From Candidatus Wallbacteria bacterium (GTDB lineage: Bacteria; Muiribacteriota; JAQTZZ01): a DNA stretch of 64,000 bases. Under the pieces are notes generated by a model. It made no database searches and was not told the DNA's origin. It was given only the letters and a program-made list of their open reading frames with translations. The stretch's first letter is position 1. Every line of letters starts with the position of its first letter. The DNA lies in assembly GCA_028687545.1 (NCBI GenBank), contig JAQTZZ010000007.1:62001-126000 (forward strand), read 5' to 3'. A program made the position numbers and the translations under genes. Shown here in pieces: positions 9,318 to 18,306 of the stretch.

Positions 9318-10243
9318 ACCATCTCTAATGCAATCTCAGCAATTTCCCCGGGATCAGTGTTTTTAAGACACCAGAAATCCTTGTCGCAGGAAGTCGTGAG
9401 GCAGATTTTACAGAGTGATTGATTCTTGTAGTATGAATTTTTCATGCCGTAAGGCGCATAACGCTCCGGGAGAGAAGGTCCGAAAATCCCCAGTGTGAGA
9501 GTGCCTACTGCCACAGAAAGATGCATGGGACCGGAATCATTGGAAATATATAACCGGCATAGTTTCAGTACTTCCGCCAGTTCACGCAGATTAAGCTCTC
9601 CACTCAGGTCGCAGACATCAGGCATTGCTCTGAGCCTTTTTTTTAATCCTGTCACCAGAAAAATCACTTCAGGAAGCCTGTCTTTCAAGATCCTGATCAA
9701 CTCCTCCCATTTTTCCGGCTCCCATCTTTTGCGGTCCCAGTTAGCGTCCGGATTCAAGCCGATGAAGCTGGAATTGGGCTCGATCCCCCTTGATTTCAAT
9801 ATCCTGTGTACAGAAAGCAGGTCGGCTTCTGTCGTGACCGTGAAAAAACCCGGGAACTGCTTAACATGCTCTTTTCTCAGGATGCTGAAATATTCGTGAA
9901 CCGCATGCCCCCGCGCTTTCCTGAAACGGTAATATCTCCGTCTTGTATCGAGCAGAAAAGGAAAGGCGGTCTTCCTGAGATCAACCACCGCATAGTATCT
10001 GAACTCTCGGAGCCGATCGTAAAGCGACATTTTCCCACGAAAGCCCCTGAAATTTTCAGGAAAATAAAGATTGCCGATCAGCGGGTATTTTTCGATCAAG
10101 TTGCTGGCTCCTTCTCCGACTATCACATCCCAGATGGAATGGGGAATTTTCTCCTGAAAAAATCTGAGTACAGGAGTGCTGAGAATAAAATCGCCGACAT
10201 TGGTAGGCAGCAGGAACAAAATCCGCTTTCTGGCCATCATCAT
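9308..10243 (-). CDS. glycosyltransferase family 9 (heptosyltransferase-like)
   Basis: 311 residues. The N-terminal ILFLLPTNVGDFILSTPVL is the GT9 start motif and NDSGPMHLSVAVGTLTLGIFG is the donor-binding motif of ADP-heptose:LPS heptosyltransferases. A GLNPDANWDRKRW stretch also fits the family. The C-terminal CKICLTTSCDKDFWCLK carries a cysteine group seen in many family members. The likely role is sugar transfer in outer-membrane glycolipid or another surface glycan; the exact sugar cannot be read. Three ATGs stand in a row at 10243, 10240 and 10237. TATAAT lies directly before the first, which places the third at leaderless distance, so 10237 is the likely true start. Confidence 0.88.
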   Translation of the reverse strand: MMMARKRILFLLPTNVGDFILSTPVLRFFQEKIPHSIWDVIVGEGASNLIEKYPLIGNLYFPENFRGFRGKMSLYDRLREFRYYAVVDLRKTAFPFLLDTRRRYYRFRKARGHAVHEYFSILRKEHVKQFPGFFTVTTEADLLSVHRILKSRGIEPNSSFIGLNPDANWDRKRWEPEKWEELIRILKDRLPEVIFLVTGLKKRLRAMPDVCDLSGELNLRELAEVLKLCRLYISNDSGPMHLSVAVGTLTLGIFGPSLPERYAPYGMKNSYYKNQSLCKICLTTSCDKDFWCLKNTDPGEIAEIALEMVGK

Positions 10244-10249
10244 ATTATA
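10244..10249 (-). promoter_or_regulatory. -10 box of the GT9 gene
   Basis: TATAAT on the minus strand directly abuts ATG at 10243 and lies exactly 6 bases before the third ATG at 10237. No clear -35 was found, so this may be a -10-dependent promoter. Confidence 0.5.
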
Positions 10250-10278
10250 CAGTGAGAAATATCATTTCACACCAGTTA

Positions 10279-10307
10279 TTGAAATCTGATTCGAGTTCAG
10301 ATAGAAT
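10279..10307 (+). promoter_or_regulatory. promoter of the 10317 gene, with inverted repeat in spacer
   Basis: TTGAAA (10279-10284), a 17-base spacer and TAGAAT (10302-10307). The ATG follows 9 bases later with no ribosome binding site, so the transcript has almost no leader. ATCTGA (10284-10289) and TCAGAT (10297-10302) form an inverted repeat spanning the spacer, a plausible repressor site. Confidence 0.6.
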
Positions 10308-10316
10308 AAAAAAACC

Positions 10317-11360
10317 ATGGATTTCTCAATCTTTAACACTCTAACCCCTGACAAGGGTTCTTATCTTCGTGATGAGTCAGGAAAAAAATATCAGGATCTG
10401 ACTTCTGGAGGAGGACTTTTTCCCCTTGGATACGATGGAGTCTCGATCACCGGAGATTTTCCACCTGCAGCTTCAGAAAAAGAATTAGATAGACTTTCTG
10501 CAAGGATTTCCTCAAAGCTACAGAATAAATACAGATTCATCTTTTTCCAGGACAAGTCCACTGCCTTATCTGTGCTGTCAGAGTTCCTCTCAAGCAGAAC
10601 CGATGCAGTGTATTGCTGCGAACCAAGTCTACTCAAGCTTTTTCCCGGTTCGAGATTTTACTATCCCTGGACTTGCGAATCATGCAGCCTTAGACCAGAC
10701 ACCTGCGGAGCTTTCTGCACTACCCGGCTGGACCAGGAACTGGATTTCCTTAAAATCGACAGAACCAGATTTACCTTGATGGCATCCTTCTTAAGGGATT
10801 TTCCGGTTGCACAGCTGCCGGACACTTATGCGAAGTATCTCTCCGGTAAAAAATCCCTGCTCATTTTTGATGAAGCTGATTTTTTCCAGCAGACCGGAAC
10901 ACTATTTTCATTTGAAAATGGACCTTTCCCTGACCTGATCATGGGCGGTGAATCCTGGGGCAACGGTTTACCGTTTTATTTTCTTGGCATCGGGTCCCAT
11001 CTCAAGTCCGACTGTCTGATCTCAGTTCCTGTCTCTCCGCAGATCATCAGGCGCGTTGAGCAGAATCTGGAAATCGCATCCCAGCAAGACCTTGAACATA
11101 AAATCGTTTTCTTTTCTCATAAGCTGAATCTGCTGCGGGACTGTGCCATTACAGGGTTGTATTCAAGCGGCCTGTTTGCCCTGCTGGTGATGGACAGGGA
11201 AAAGCAGGAAAAAGTGCTGGATAAATGCAGAAATTATGGTCTGATAGTTGCCATTGACCATTTCGGCAGAGGGATCCGCCTGTCTCCGATGCTCACTTCC
11301 AGTGAGGAAGAAATTGCCCAGGGTATTGATATTTTGAGAGAAATATTCAGTAAAATTTAA
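10317..11360 (+). CDS. class III aminotransferase-fold protein lacking the PLP lysine
   Basis: 347 residues, shorter than the usual ~400-430 of the family. The fold is recognised from SGGGLFPLGY near the start, LLIFDEADFFQQTGTLFSFE (compare the family pattern LLIxDEVxxGxGRTGxxFAxE; D185 is the ring-nitrogen Asp), and PDLIMGGESWGNGLPF (205-220). In active members the last motif reads xKGLGxGxP with the PLP lysine; here that position is Glu (E212). A CX2CX6CX3C cluster (C120, C123, C130, C134) may bind a metal. It is therefore probably a non-catalytic or repurposed relative. It is followed 12 bases later by the P-loop gene 11373, suggesting joint function. Start chosen at the only ATG matching the promoter. 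Confidence 0.7.
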   Translation: MDFSIFNTLTPDKGSYLRDESGKKYQDLTSGGGLFPLGYDGVSITGDFPPAASEKELDRLSARISSKLQNKYRFIFFQDKSTALSVLSEFLSSRTDAVYCCEPSLLKLFPGSRFYYPWTCESCSLRPDTCGAFCTTRLDQELDFLKIDRTRFTLMASFLRDFPVAQLPDTYAKYLSGKKSLLIFDEADFFQQTGTLFSFENGPFPDLIMGGESWGNGLPFYFLGIGSHLKSDCLISVPVSPQIIRRVEQNLEIASQQDLEHKIVFFSHKLNLLRDCAITGLYSSGLFALLVMDREKQEKVLDKCRNYGLIVAIDHFGRGIRLSPMLTSSEEEIAQGIDILREIFSKI

Positions 11361-11372
11361 AGGAGGAACTGC

Positions 11373-12698
11373 ATGGCTAAAAAACGAGAAAAAGTAATCA
11401 TCATGGGGGCTGCGGGAAGGGATTTCCACAATTTCAACACCTATTTCCGGGATAACGAGGAATATGAAGTGGTAGCCTTTACAGCCACCCAGATTCCTGA
11501 CATTGAAGGCCGGGTCTACCCCAAACAACTGGCTGGAAAACTCTATCCCAAAGGTATTCCGATCCAGCCCGAAGAGAAGCTCGTGGAACTGATCAAAAAG
11601 CACAACGCTGATCAGGTGGTTTTTTCTTACAGCGATGTGACTCATGAATATGTAATGCACCGCGCCAGCATCGTAACAGCCGCCGGCGCTGATTTCCGCA
11701 TACTCGGACCGATGCATACCATGATCCAATCCAAGAAACCGGTAATCTCGATCTGCGCAATCCGTACCGGCTGCGGAAAGAGCCAGACAACCAGGGCTGT
11801 CTGCCAGTACTTTCTAGATCGGGGTAAAAAAGTTGTGGCGATCAGGCACCCGATGCCCTATGGGGACCTCAACGCCCAGCGCTGCCAGCGCTTCGCCTCT
11901 CTCAAGGATCTGGACAAACACAAGTGCACAATTGAAGAACGCGAGGAATACGAACCGCACATCATGCGTGGAGTAGTAGTTTACGCAGGCGTGGATTACG
12001 AGGACATCATCAGATCAGCCGAGAAAGAGGCTGATGTGATCATCTGGGACGGCGGAAACAATGATTTTTCCTTTTATAAAGCCGACATGGAAATCGTGGT
12101 GGTAGATCCGCACAGACCTGGCCACGAGCTGAAATATTATCCAGGGGAAACCAATTTCCGCAGGGCTGATGTGATAGTGATCAACAAGATCGACAGTGCA
12201 GATTCTCTGAACATCGAACTGGTGCGCAACCATATCATGGAGATCAATCCCAAGGCAGTCGTGATCGACGCAGCTTCTCCGATCTTTGTAGAGCACTACG
12301 AAAAAGTCAAGGGAAAAAGAGTACTGGTGATCGAGGACGGTCCCACACTCACACACGGCGAAATGAAGTATGGCGCAGGTATCATAGCTGCCCGTAAATT
12401 CGGAGCCGCCGAAATAGTGGACCCCAGACCTTTCACAGTCGGCTCCATCACTGATACCTTCAAGAAATACCCCGGCATCGGTACCCTTCTGCCGGCCATG
12501 GGTTACGGCAGCAAGCAGATCAAGGATCTGGAGGCCACCATCAACAAAGTCAAGTGCGATCTGGTCATTTCCGCCACCCCGATCGACATCACCAGACTGG
12601 TCAAAGTCAACAAACCCATGCTGACTGTGACGTATGAGCTTGAGGAAATCGGATTCCCGAAACTCAAGGATGTACTCTGCAAGGTGAAAGTGAAGTAA
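11373..12698 (+). CDS. P-loop enzyme of the cyclic 2,3-diphosphoglycerate synthetase family
   Basis: 441 residues. An N-terminal Rossmann-like segment (VIIMGAAGRDFHNFNTYF) is followed by a P-loop IRTGCGKSQTTR (131-142), a DGGNND acidic motif and VINKID, a GTPase G4-like motif. This arrangement matches proteins related to archaeal cyclic 2,3-diphosphoglycerate synthetase, often annotated simply as GTPase. In the archaeal enzyme the reaction is ATP-driven cyclisation of 2,3-diphosphoglycerate; whether bacterial members do this is unsettled. The start is supported by AAAGGAGG. It lies 12 bases after the aminotransferase-like gene and ends at a strong terminator. Confidence 0.8.
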   Translation: MAKKREKVIIMGAAGRDFHNFNTYFRDNEEYEVVAFTATQIPDIEGRVYPKQLAGKLYPKGIPIQPEEKLVELIKKHNADQVVFSYSDVTHEYVMHRASIVTAAGADFRILGPMHTMIQSKKPVISICAIRTGCGKSQTTRAVCQYFLDRGKKVVAIRHPMPYGDLNAQRCQRFASLKDLDKHKCTIEEREEYEPHIMRGVVVYAGVDYEDIIRSAEKEADVIIWDGGNNDFSFYKADMEIVVVDPHRPGHELKYYPGETNFRRADVIVINKIDSADSLNIELVRNHIMEINPKAVVIDAASPIFVEHYEKVKGKRVLVIEDGPTLTHGEMKYGAGIIAARKFGAAEIVDPRPFTVGSITDTFKKYPGIGTLLPAMGYGSKQIKDLEATINKVKCDLVISATPIDITRLVKVNKPMLTVTYELEEIGFPKLKDVLCKVKVK

Positions 12699-12717
12699 AT
12701 TTTCCTAACAGACAATC

Positions 12718-12749
12718 AAAAAGCCCGGCCAAAGTGCCGGGCTTTTTTT
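12718..12749. terminator. bidirectional intrinsic terminator
   Basis: Stem GCCCGGC (12723-12729) pairs with GCCGGGC (12736-12742), with five A bases before and seven T bases after. It can serve both the plus-strand 11373 gene and the minus-strand VanZ-like gene. Confidence 0.92.
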
Positions 12750-12769
12750 ATGGATAATCATTCTACCTG

Positions 12770-13147
12770 TCACCGTAGATAAGGTCTACTGAAGAAAAAC
12801 AGGAATTGTCCGGCTCTTGCTCCGGCCCAAGAACCAATCGCGTCGGCTATAAAATCCAGCCAGCCGGATTCCCTGCCCGGAACGAAATGCTGGTGGATTT
12901 CATCAAACCCTCCATACAGGGAAGCAATCAAAAAAGCAGTCAGCAGAGGCTTGCGCTCAAGACCGGAGATGGTCAGACTCCGGAAAAGCAGGAATCCGAG
13001 CCCGGAATATTCGATGAAGTGCAACAGCTTGTCTTCGCCGGGAAAAATTGAAAGAGCAGGATTCAACCTGGTCCGTCCGGACAGGTAAAACATCACACAC
13101 AGATAAAAAAATGTTAGCGCCCACCAGGCGCAGGTGATCCTGCGCAT
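12770..13147 (-). CDS. VanZ-like membrane protein
   Basis: 125 residues with about four membrane segments. The family landmarks are the S-x-R-x-x-N-P region, GEDKLLHFIEYSGLGFLLF, and YGGFDEIHQHFVPGRESGWLDFIADAIGS, whose D-E-x-H-Q-x-F-V-P-G-R core is diagnostic of VanZ-like proteins. VanZ itself lowers teicoplanin susceptibility by an unclear route; most relatives have no proven role. Its ATG directly abuts the spoVS stop, so it is the last gene of the long minus-strand run. Confidence 0.88.
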   Translation of the reverse strand: MRRITCAWWALTFFYLCVMFYLSGRTRLNPALSIFPGEDKLLHFIEYSGLGFLLFRSLTISGLERKPLLTAFLIASLYGGFDEIHQHFVPGRESGWLDFIADAIGSWAGARAGQFLFFFSRPYLR

Positions 13148-13405
13148 TCAGGGTCTGACTATGAATCTCATGGCGGTTTTTTCGACTTCGGAAACTTCCA
13201 CTTTGGCAAAAGCGATAATCGTAATCAGGTCTATGCCTTTCGGCGCCATATATCCCCTGGCAATAGCGATTGATTTAACTGCCTGATTTACTGCACCTGC
13301 CCCAATGGCAAGCAATTCAGTCTCCCCGTTTTTTTCGATGACAGCTGCAATTGCTCCAGCAACCGATTTCGGATTGGACTTGGCGCTGATTTTAAGTGTC
13401 TCCAT
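13148..13405 (-). CDS. spoVS: stage V sporulation protein S family
   Basis: 85 residues and nearly entirely the conserved SpoVS sequence: LKISAKSNPKSVAGAIA, GAGAVNQAVKSIAIARGY and PKGIDLITIIAFAKV. SpoVS has an Alba-like nucleic-acid-binding fold. In Bacillus it affects septation and spore coat stages; it is also present in many non-sporulating bacteria. A GGAAGG lies 7-8 bases upstream of the ATG. It sits between a radical SAM gene and the VanZ-like gene, both close enough to be cotranscribed. Its presence does not prove that this organism sporulates. Confidence 0.95.
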   Translation of the reverse strand: METLKISAKSNPKSVAGAIAAVIEKNGETELLAIGAGAVNQAVKSIAIARGYMAPKGIDLITIIAFAKVEVSEVEKTAMRFIVRP

Positions 13406-13425
13406 AAAGCGTTACCTTCCTTGTC

Positions 13426-14409
13426 TTAGTGCGTATGAAGCTTCAGTATGCCTCGTGGCTGTTTCATGTCGGCTATATATTGTAACTGAAAATTGTAATT
13501 ATGGAAAATTGTCAAATAGTTCGAGCGCCTGTAGCCCAGAAAATACTGTATATCTGCTGGATTAACGATAAATGTACCGCCGACCTTTTTCCTGAGGAAT
13601 CTTTGGATCCGTCGCAGAAAGTAATGCGTGCGGCAGAGTTCACCGAAGGACGGATGATGAGGCCCTGCGATAACACCGGCAGACAATCCGGGTTCATCTT
13701 TCAGGCCGAGACGGATGATTCTGATGCCCGTAATTTTCTCCAGCTCAAGATACGGCTGACAGGACAGTATAGCCTGCTTCAGCGAAAGGGGTGTAAATCC
13801 TCCCTTCTGATAAATATCCTCCAGTTCAGTCCCTTTAAGAACCAGTAAAGGATAGATCCTCAGAAAATCAGGATTCAGGTTCTTAAGACTCGAAAGATTC
13901 AGCCTGTGGGTGCGGCGGGTTTCTGCGGGCAGGCCGATCATCAGCTGAACTCCTACTCTGGTCCTGCGTCTGCGCAGATTTTCGACGACTCCGGGTAAAA
14001 TTTCCGCTGAATAACCCCTCCCGATTTTCCCGAGCACCTGATCGTCAAAGGATTGAACCCCGAGTTCCACAGTGCTGACAGGAAATCTGAAAACCAGTTC
14101 CAGTATTTTTTCGGACAGCTCATCCGGCCTGGTGGAAAATCTGATGCCGCGGAAAGAAGTTCCTTTGAAAAATTCCGTGACTGTCCCGAGCATTCCATTG
14201 ATCAGCTCTTCTGGCAGAGCGGTGAAAGTTCCTCCATAAAAAGCGAATTCGAATTCTCCGGCTGGAATCGCAACTGAGCAAAGAAATGCTTTCAGCTGTG
14301 GAATAATATCCGGAATCTGCAGCCCGGTCCCGGTGATCAGGCGCTGGTTGCAGTAAATACAGGAATGCCGGCAGCCGAGTTCAGGCAGAAAAAATGGAAT
14401 GATCTTCAT
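13426..14409 (-). CDS. radical SAM protein (Elp3/HemN-like)
   Basis: 327 residues. The cluster motif CRHSCIYC near residue 14 binds the [4Fe-4S] centre, and FEFAFYGGTFTALP is the following GGTxxxL element of the Elp3/HemN-like branch. VELGVQSFDDQVL and GVQLMIGLP are further family motifs. The substrate is not evident. It overlaps rnc by 4 bases. An rnc-radical SAM gene pair is a recurring arrangement in Clostridia-like genomes, which suggests a housekeeping, possibly RNA-related job; that is inference. Confidence 0.88.
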   Translation of the reverse strand: MKIIPFFLPELGCRHSCIYCNQRLITGTGLQIPDIIPQLKAFLCSVAIPAGEFEFAFYGGTFTALPEELINGMLGTVTEFFKGTSFRGIRFSTRPDELSEKILELVFRFPVSTVELGVQSFDDQVLGKIGRGYSAEILPGVVENLRRRRTRVGVQLMIGLPAETRRTHRLNLSSLKNLNPDFLRIYPLLVLKGTELEDIYQKGGFTPLSLKQAILSCQPYLELEKITGIRIIRLGLKDEPGLSAGVIAGPHHPSFGELCRTHYFLRRIQRFLRKKVGGTFIVNPADIQYFLGYRRSNYLTIFHNYNFQLQYIADMKQPRGILKLHTH

Positions 14410-15077
14410 GGCTTTCGTTTCAGGTATCTGAGTGCTGCAATCTGTTCAGCCATCTTCTTGGTGCGCCCTCTTCCCCTGGTCTGTTCGATTCCATCAAGCA
14501 GCAGCCTGATTTCAAAGACAGGGGCCGAAGGCGAACCTGAGGAAGCCACGAGCTGATAAACCGGAAGTTCCCTGCCTGCCTTCTGGATCTCCTGCTGCAG
14601 GAGATTCTTGTAATTCTGATGGGTATGCAGAGAAGCGAAAAGAGGCTGCCAGAAGCGCATCACCATTTCCCGGGCTGCTTCGTAACCGCCGTCCAGATAA
14701 ACCCCGCCCAGCAGAGCTTCGATCGCGCTCGCCAGGCAGCGCTTGCGTACCACTTCCTGGTCCTGAAATTCCGCTCCGGCAAGCAGATGCTCCTCAAGCT
14801 TCAGTTTCAAGGCCAGTTTGTAAAGAGCCCTTCCTGACACGAGCTGGGAGCGCAGGAGAGACAGTTTGCCTTCACTCTCCCCTGGAAAGCTCTGAAAAAG
14901 CCAGAAGGAAATCACCAGTCCCAGTACTGAATCTCCGAGGAACTCAAGCCTCTCATTGGAGGTATTGTCCGGATGCTGGTGCAGATAAGAGGAATGAGTC
15001 AGGGCTTCCAGAAGATTCTGCTTGTCCTCGAAAGTATAGCAGAGCTTTTGCTCAAGTTTAGTCAGTTTCTCATCCAT
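14406..15077 (-). CDS. rnc: ribonuclease III
   Basis: 223 residues. The signature NERLEFLGDSVLGLVIS contains the catalytic acidic residues, with the second acidic site in ASAIEALLGGVYLDGGYEAA. A double-stranded-RNA-binding domain follows at about residues 155-222. The enzyme processes rRNA precursors and other duplex RNAs. AAGGGGA precedes the ATG. Its start overlaps the end of hsdR by 8 bases, so this housekeeping gene is translationally linked to a restriction island, which is unusual. Confidence 0.96.
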   Translation of the reverse strand: MDEKLTKLEQKLCYTFEDKQNLLEALTHSSYLHQHPDNTSNERLEFLGDSVLGLVISFWLFQSFPGESEGKLSLLRSQLVSGRALYKLALKLKLEEHLLAGAEFQDQEVVRKRCLASAIEALLGGVYLDGGYEAAREMVMRFWQPLFASLHTHQNYKNLLQQEIQKAGRELPVYQLVASSGSPSAPVFEIRLLLDGIEQTRGRGRTKKMAEQIAALRYLKRKP

Positions 15078-18000
15078 TGTCCCCTTCTACCCAATGATCC
15101 GCCATCACCTCAGCCTGCTTCATCACTGTCACCACAGCCTTCTGCTGTTTGTCCGGCGGATACCCATGTTTATTTAACGTCCGCTTCACAATGACCATGA
15201 GCTTAGCCCTTGCACTTTCCTTGATTGTCCAGTCAATCGTTGAATTCTTGCGGACCTTATCAGCTATTTCCCGGGCAATTGTTTTCAGTATCTCATCTCC
15301 AAGGATCTTCACAGCGCTGTCATTGGTCTCCAGTGCTGAATAGAATGCGAATTCATCCTTGGTCAATTTCAACTGTTCTGCCATGCCGTCCATGTTACGG
15401 ATGGCCCTGGCAATAGCTATCAGCTCTTCGATAATCTGCACAGTGGTCAACAGGTTGTTCTGGTACTTTTTGATGGTAGCTTCAAGCATATCTAAGAGGT
15501 TCTTTCCTTCAGTGAGATTGAACTTGAGCCTGGCTTTGATTTCATTGTTGAGGATCTTTTTCAGCAGTTCCAGGCCCAGGTTCTTGAGCTTCATGTTCTT
15601 TACTTCCTGCAGGAATTCCTCTGAAAGCAAAGAGATGTCAGGCTTCTTGATCCCAGCTGCATCGAAGATGTCTACAACTTCAGTTGACTCAACTGCCTGG
15701 TTCACGATCTGCCGTATAGCCGTATCATAATTTCTTCTTCCATCTCCTTCACCATCACCTTCAAACTTCAGCAACCGAGCTCTGACAGATTGGAAGAAGG
15801 CAATCTCATCCGACAGTTCCAATGCATCTTCATGCGGCATTGACAGAGCAAACAGCTTTGACAGAGCTGTTGATTCATTAATGAAACGGTCCTTGCCCTG
15901 TTCCTGAGCGAGTATGAATTCCTCTGCTTGCAGAATTAAGGAGAGGCGTTCAGAAGTACCCACCTTGAAAAAGCGCATATAATCAAATCCATGAAACATC
16001 TGACGGACGATTTCTATCTTTTCCAACAGTAGCGCAAGCGCCCTGGCCTGTGTTTCTGCAGGATCACCCTTGCCGCCTGATTTGGAATAGAAGGCAAGAG
16101 CTTCTTTCAACGCATTGCCGATGCCGATGTAGTCAACTACAAGTCCACCCGGCTTATCCAGAAAGACACGGTTTACCCTGGCAATCGCCTGCATCAGGGT
16201 GTGCTTTTTCATCAGTTTGTCAATATAGAGTGTATGCAGGCAGGGAACATCAAAGCCTGTCAGCCACATATCACGCACTATGACTATTTTGAGAGGGTCT
16301 TGTGGATCTTTCATCCGGTCTGATAGTGTGCGGCGATCATTTTTACTTGTCCTGTGACAGGCAGGGATCACCAGGCTGTCAGGATCTTCAGGGTCATATT
16401 CCATCTTATCTGAAGATGAAGAAGTCATGACTACTTTCAGGTTTCCGGCCTTCAAATCATCACTGTGCCAGTTTGTCCGCAAGGCTATGATTTCATCATA
16501 CAGTGCAACAGCTATACGACGGCTCATAGCTACGATCATAGCCTTGCCGTCAAAGACTGAGGATCTTTTTTCATAGTGAGCGATTATATCTTTGGCCAGA
16601 TTCTTCAATCTCAGGGGATGGCCAACAATGGCTTCCAACTTGGTCCATTTGATTTTAGCCTGCTGGGTTTCAGTTGCACCGTCATCCAGCATTTCCTTTT
16701 CAAACTCCTCTATCAGCCTCCTGCCGTCTTCAGTCAGATTGACTTTGGCCAGTCTGCTTTCATAGTAGATTTTGACCGTCGCTCCATCTGCCACTGACTG
16801 CGCAATATCATAGATATCAATATAGTCGCCAAACACTGCCGGTGTGTTGATGTCAGTGCTTTCAACGGGTGTGCCAGTAAAGCCGATAAAGGTTGCATTC
16901 GGAATGGCGTCTCTCAGGTACTTGGCGAAGCCATAGGCCAGTCTCTTTCCACTCAGTTTGCCTTCCCCGTCTTTGATGTCGAGAAGCTTGGCTTTAAATC
17001 CATACTGTGTGCGATGCGCTTCATCGGCGATCACAATGATGTTTCTGCGTTCGGATAAAAGATCATAAGTTGAGCTTTCATTTTCCGGGAAAAACTTCTG
17101 AATGGTTGTGAACACGATTCCACCGGAAGCCACTTTGAGCAGAGCCTTCAGATGTTCGCGTGAGTCAGCCTGCACAGGAGACTGTCCGAGCAGGCTCTTG
17201 GATGCGGCAAAGGTATCAAAAAGCTGCTGGTCCAGATCATTCCTGTCTGTTATTACCACTATTGTCGGATTATCCAGATTATGGATCAGCTTCCCGGCAT
17301 AGAAGACCATGGAAAGACTTTTGCCTGATCCCTGAGTGTGCCAGACAACGCCAGCTTTGCGGTTTCCTTTTTCCTCGACTGCAAGTCTGGTGCTGTCCAC
17401 TGCTTTGTTCACAGCGTGATATTGATGATATGCTGCGATCTTCTTCACTGTCTCGATCTGAGTCAGCCCGGTTTTGGGATCAATTTTCTTGTCCTTTTCA
17501 AACACAATGAAATTCCTGATCAGGTCCAGCAGTGTTGCTTTGTTCAGCATGCCCTTAATCAGTACTTCGAGCTGGCTGACATGGGGTGATGATTCCTTTT
17601 TCCCGTCAATGGTTTTCCAGGCCTGAAATCTGCTGAATGCAGATGAGATAGTCCCTGCCTTTGCGTCCAGCCCATCAGATATAATGCAGCAGACATTAAA
17701 GAAGAAAAGCGAAGGAATGACTTTCTTGTAGGTCTGGATCTGGTCAAAGGCTTTCCGGATAGTAGCATGTTCGTCAGCAGGATTCTTGAGTTCTACTACA
17801 ACGAGAGGCAGGCCATTGACGAACAAGATCACATCAGGCCGCTTATTCTGGTTATTCTCGCGGACAGTGAACTGGTTGATGGCATGGAATTCATTGTTCT
17901 CAGGATTCTGAAAATCCACCAGCCACACTCTTTCCCCTCGATCCTGCCCGTCTTTCCGGACAGTGACAGGTACACCTTCAGCCAGCATCTCATGGAATGT

Positions 18001-18306
18001 TTCATTGGCATTGATGAGCTGGGGAGAAAAAACTGAAAGCACTGCTTTAATGGCTTCCTGCCTGGCTGATTCAGGCAGCTCGGAGTTCAGCTTATTCACA
18101 ACTCGTTCCAGCACATCACGCAATACGACAACTTCGTAATTGGTTCTCTTCTCCAATCCGCTATTAAATGCGAATTCTGTTTCCAGATATCCGTGTATAT
18201 ATTCCACAAAAGGAGCAATGGCAGGGCCTGGGACATAGGTATATTTAAGCTTTTCCAGCTCCTCGATTGCCAGTACTTCGATTTCGGATTCGGTGAAGGC
18301 GGTCAT
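15070..18306 (-). CDS. hsdR: type I restriction endonuclease subunit R
   Basis: 1078 residues, normal for HsdR. The N-terminal nuclease shows the PDDEXK core in RPDVILFVNGLPLVVVELKN. Walker A is THTQGSGKS-like (VWHTQGSGKS), DEAHRTQYG is the DEAD-box motif and TGFDVPCLHTLYIDK is a later helicase motif. The C-terminal helical region contacts the methylase complex. HsdR provides DNA translocation and cleavage for the HsdMS complex. Its ATG overlaps the AlbA-domain gene stop (ATGA). A degenerate second copy of its first codons lies at 20240-20338. The gene appears intact. Confidence 0.95.
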   Translation of the reverse strand: MTAFTESEIEVLAIEELEKLKYTYVPGPAIAPFVEYIHGYLETEFAFNSGLEKRTNYEVVVLRDVLERVVNKLNSELPESARQEAIKAVLSVFSPQLINANETFHEMLAEGVPVTVRKDGQDRGERVWLVDFQNPENNEFHAINQFTVRENNQNKRPDVILFVNGLPLVVVELKNPADEHATIRKAFDQIQTYKKVIPSLFFFNVCCIISDGLDAKAGTISSAFSRFQAWKTIDGKKESSPHVSQLEVLIKGMLNKATLLDLIRNFIVFEKDKKIDPKTGLTQIETVKKIAAYHQYHAVNKAVDSTRLAVEEKGNRKAGVVWHTQGSGKSLSMVFYAGKLIHNLDNPTIVVITDRNDLDQQLFDTFAASKSLLGQSPVQADSREHLKALLKVASGGIVFTTIQKFFPENESSTYDLLSERRNIIVIADEAHRTQYGFKAKLLDIKDGEGKLSGKRLAYGFAKYLRDAIPNATFIGFTGTPVESTDINTPAVFGDYIDIYDIAQSVADGATVKIYYESRLAKVNLTEDGRRLIEEFEKEMLDDGATETQQAKIKWTKLEAIVGHPLRLKNLAKDIIAHYEKRSSVFDGKAMIVAMSRRIAVALYDEIIALRTNWHSDDLKAGNLKVVMTSSSSDKMEYDPEDPDSLVIPACHRTSKNDRRTLSDRMKDPQDPLKIVIVRDMWLTGFDVPCLHTLYIDKLMKKHTLMQAIARVNRVFLDKPGGLVVDYIGIGNALKEALAFYSKSGGKGDPAETQARALALLLEKIEIVRQMFHGFDYMRFFKVGTSERLSLILQAEEFILAQEQGKDRFINESTALSKLFALSMPHEDALELSDEIAFFQSVRARLLKFEGDGEGDGRRNYDTAIRQIVNQAVESTEVVDIFDAAGIKKPDISLLSEEFLQEVKNMKLKNLGLELLKKILNNEIKARLKFNLTEGKNLLDMLEATIKKYQNNLLTTVQIIEELIAIARAIRNMDGMAEQLKLTKDEFAFYSALETNDSAVKILGDEILKTIAREIADKVRKNSTIDWTIKESARAKLMVIVKRTLNKHGYPPDKQQKAVVTVMKQAEVMADHWVEGDNG

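Noticed and set aside
13148-13405. Evidence that the organism forms spores
   Set aside because: SpoVS is present in many non-sporulating bacteria and no other sporulation gene is in the window.
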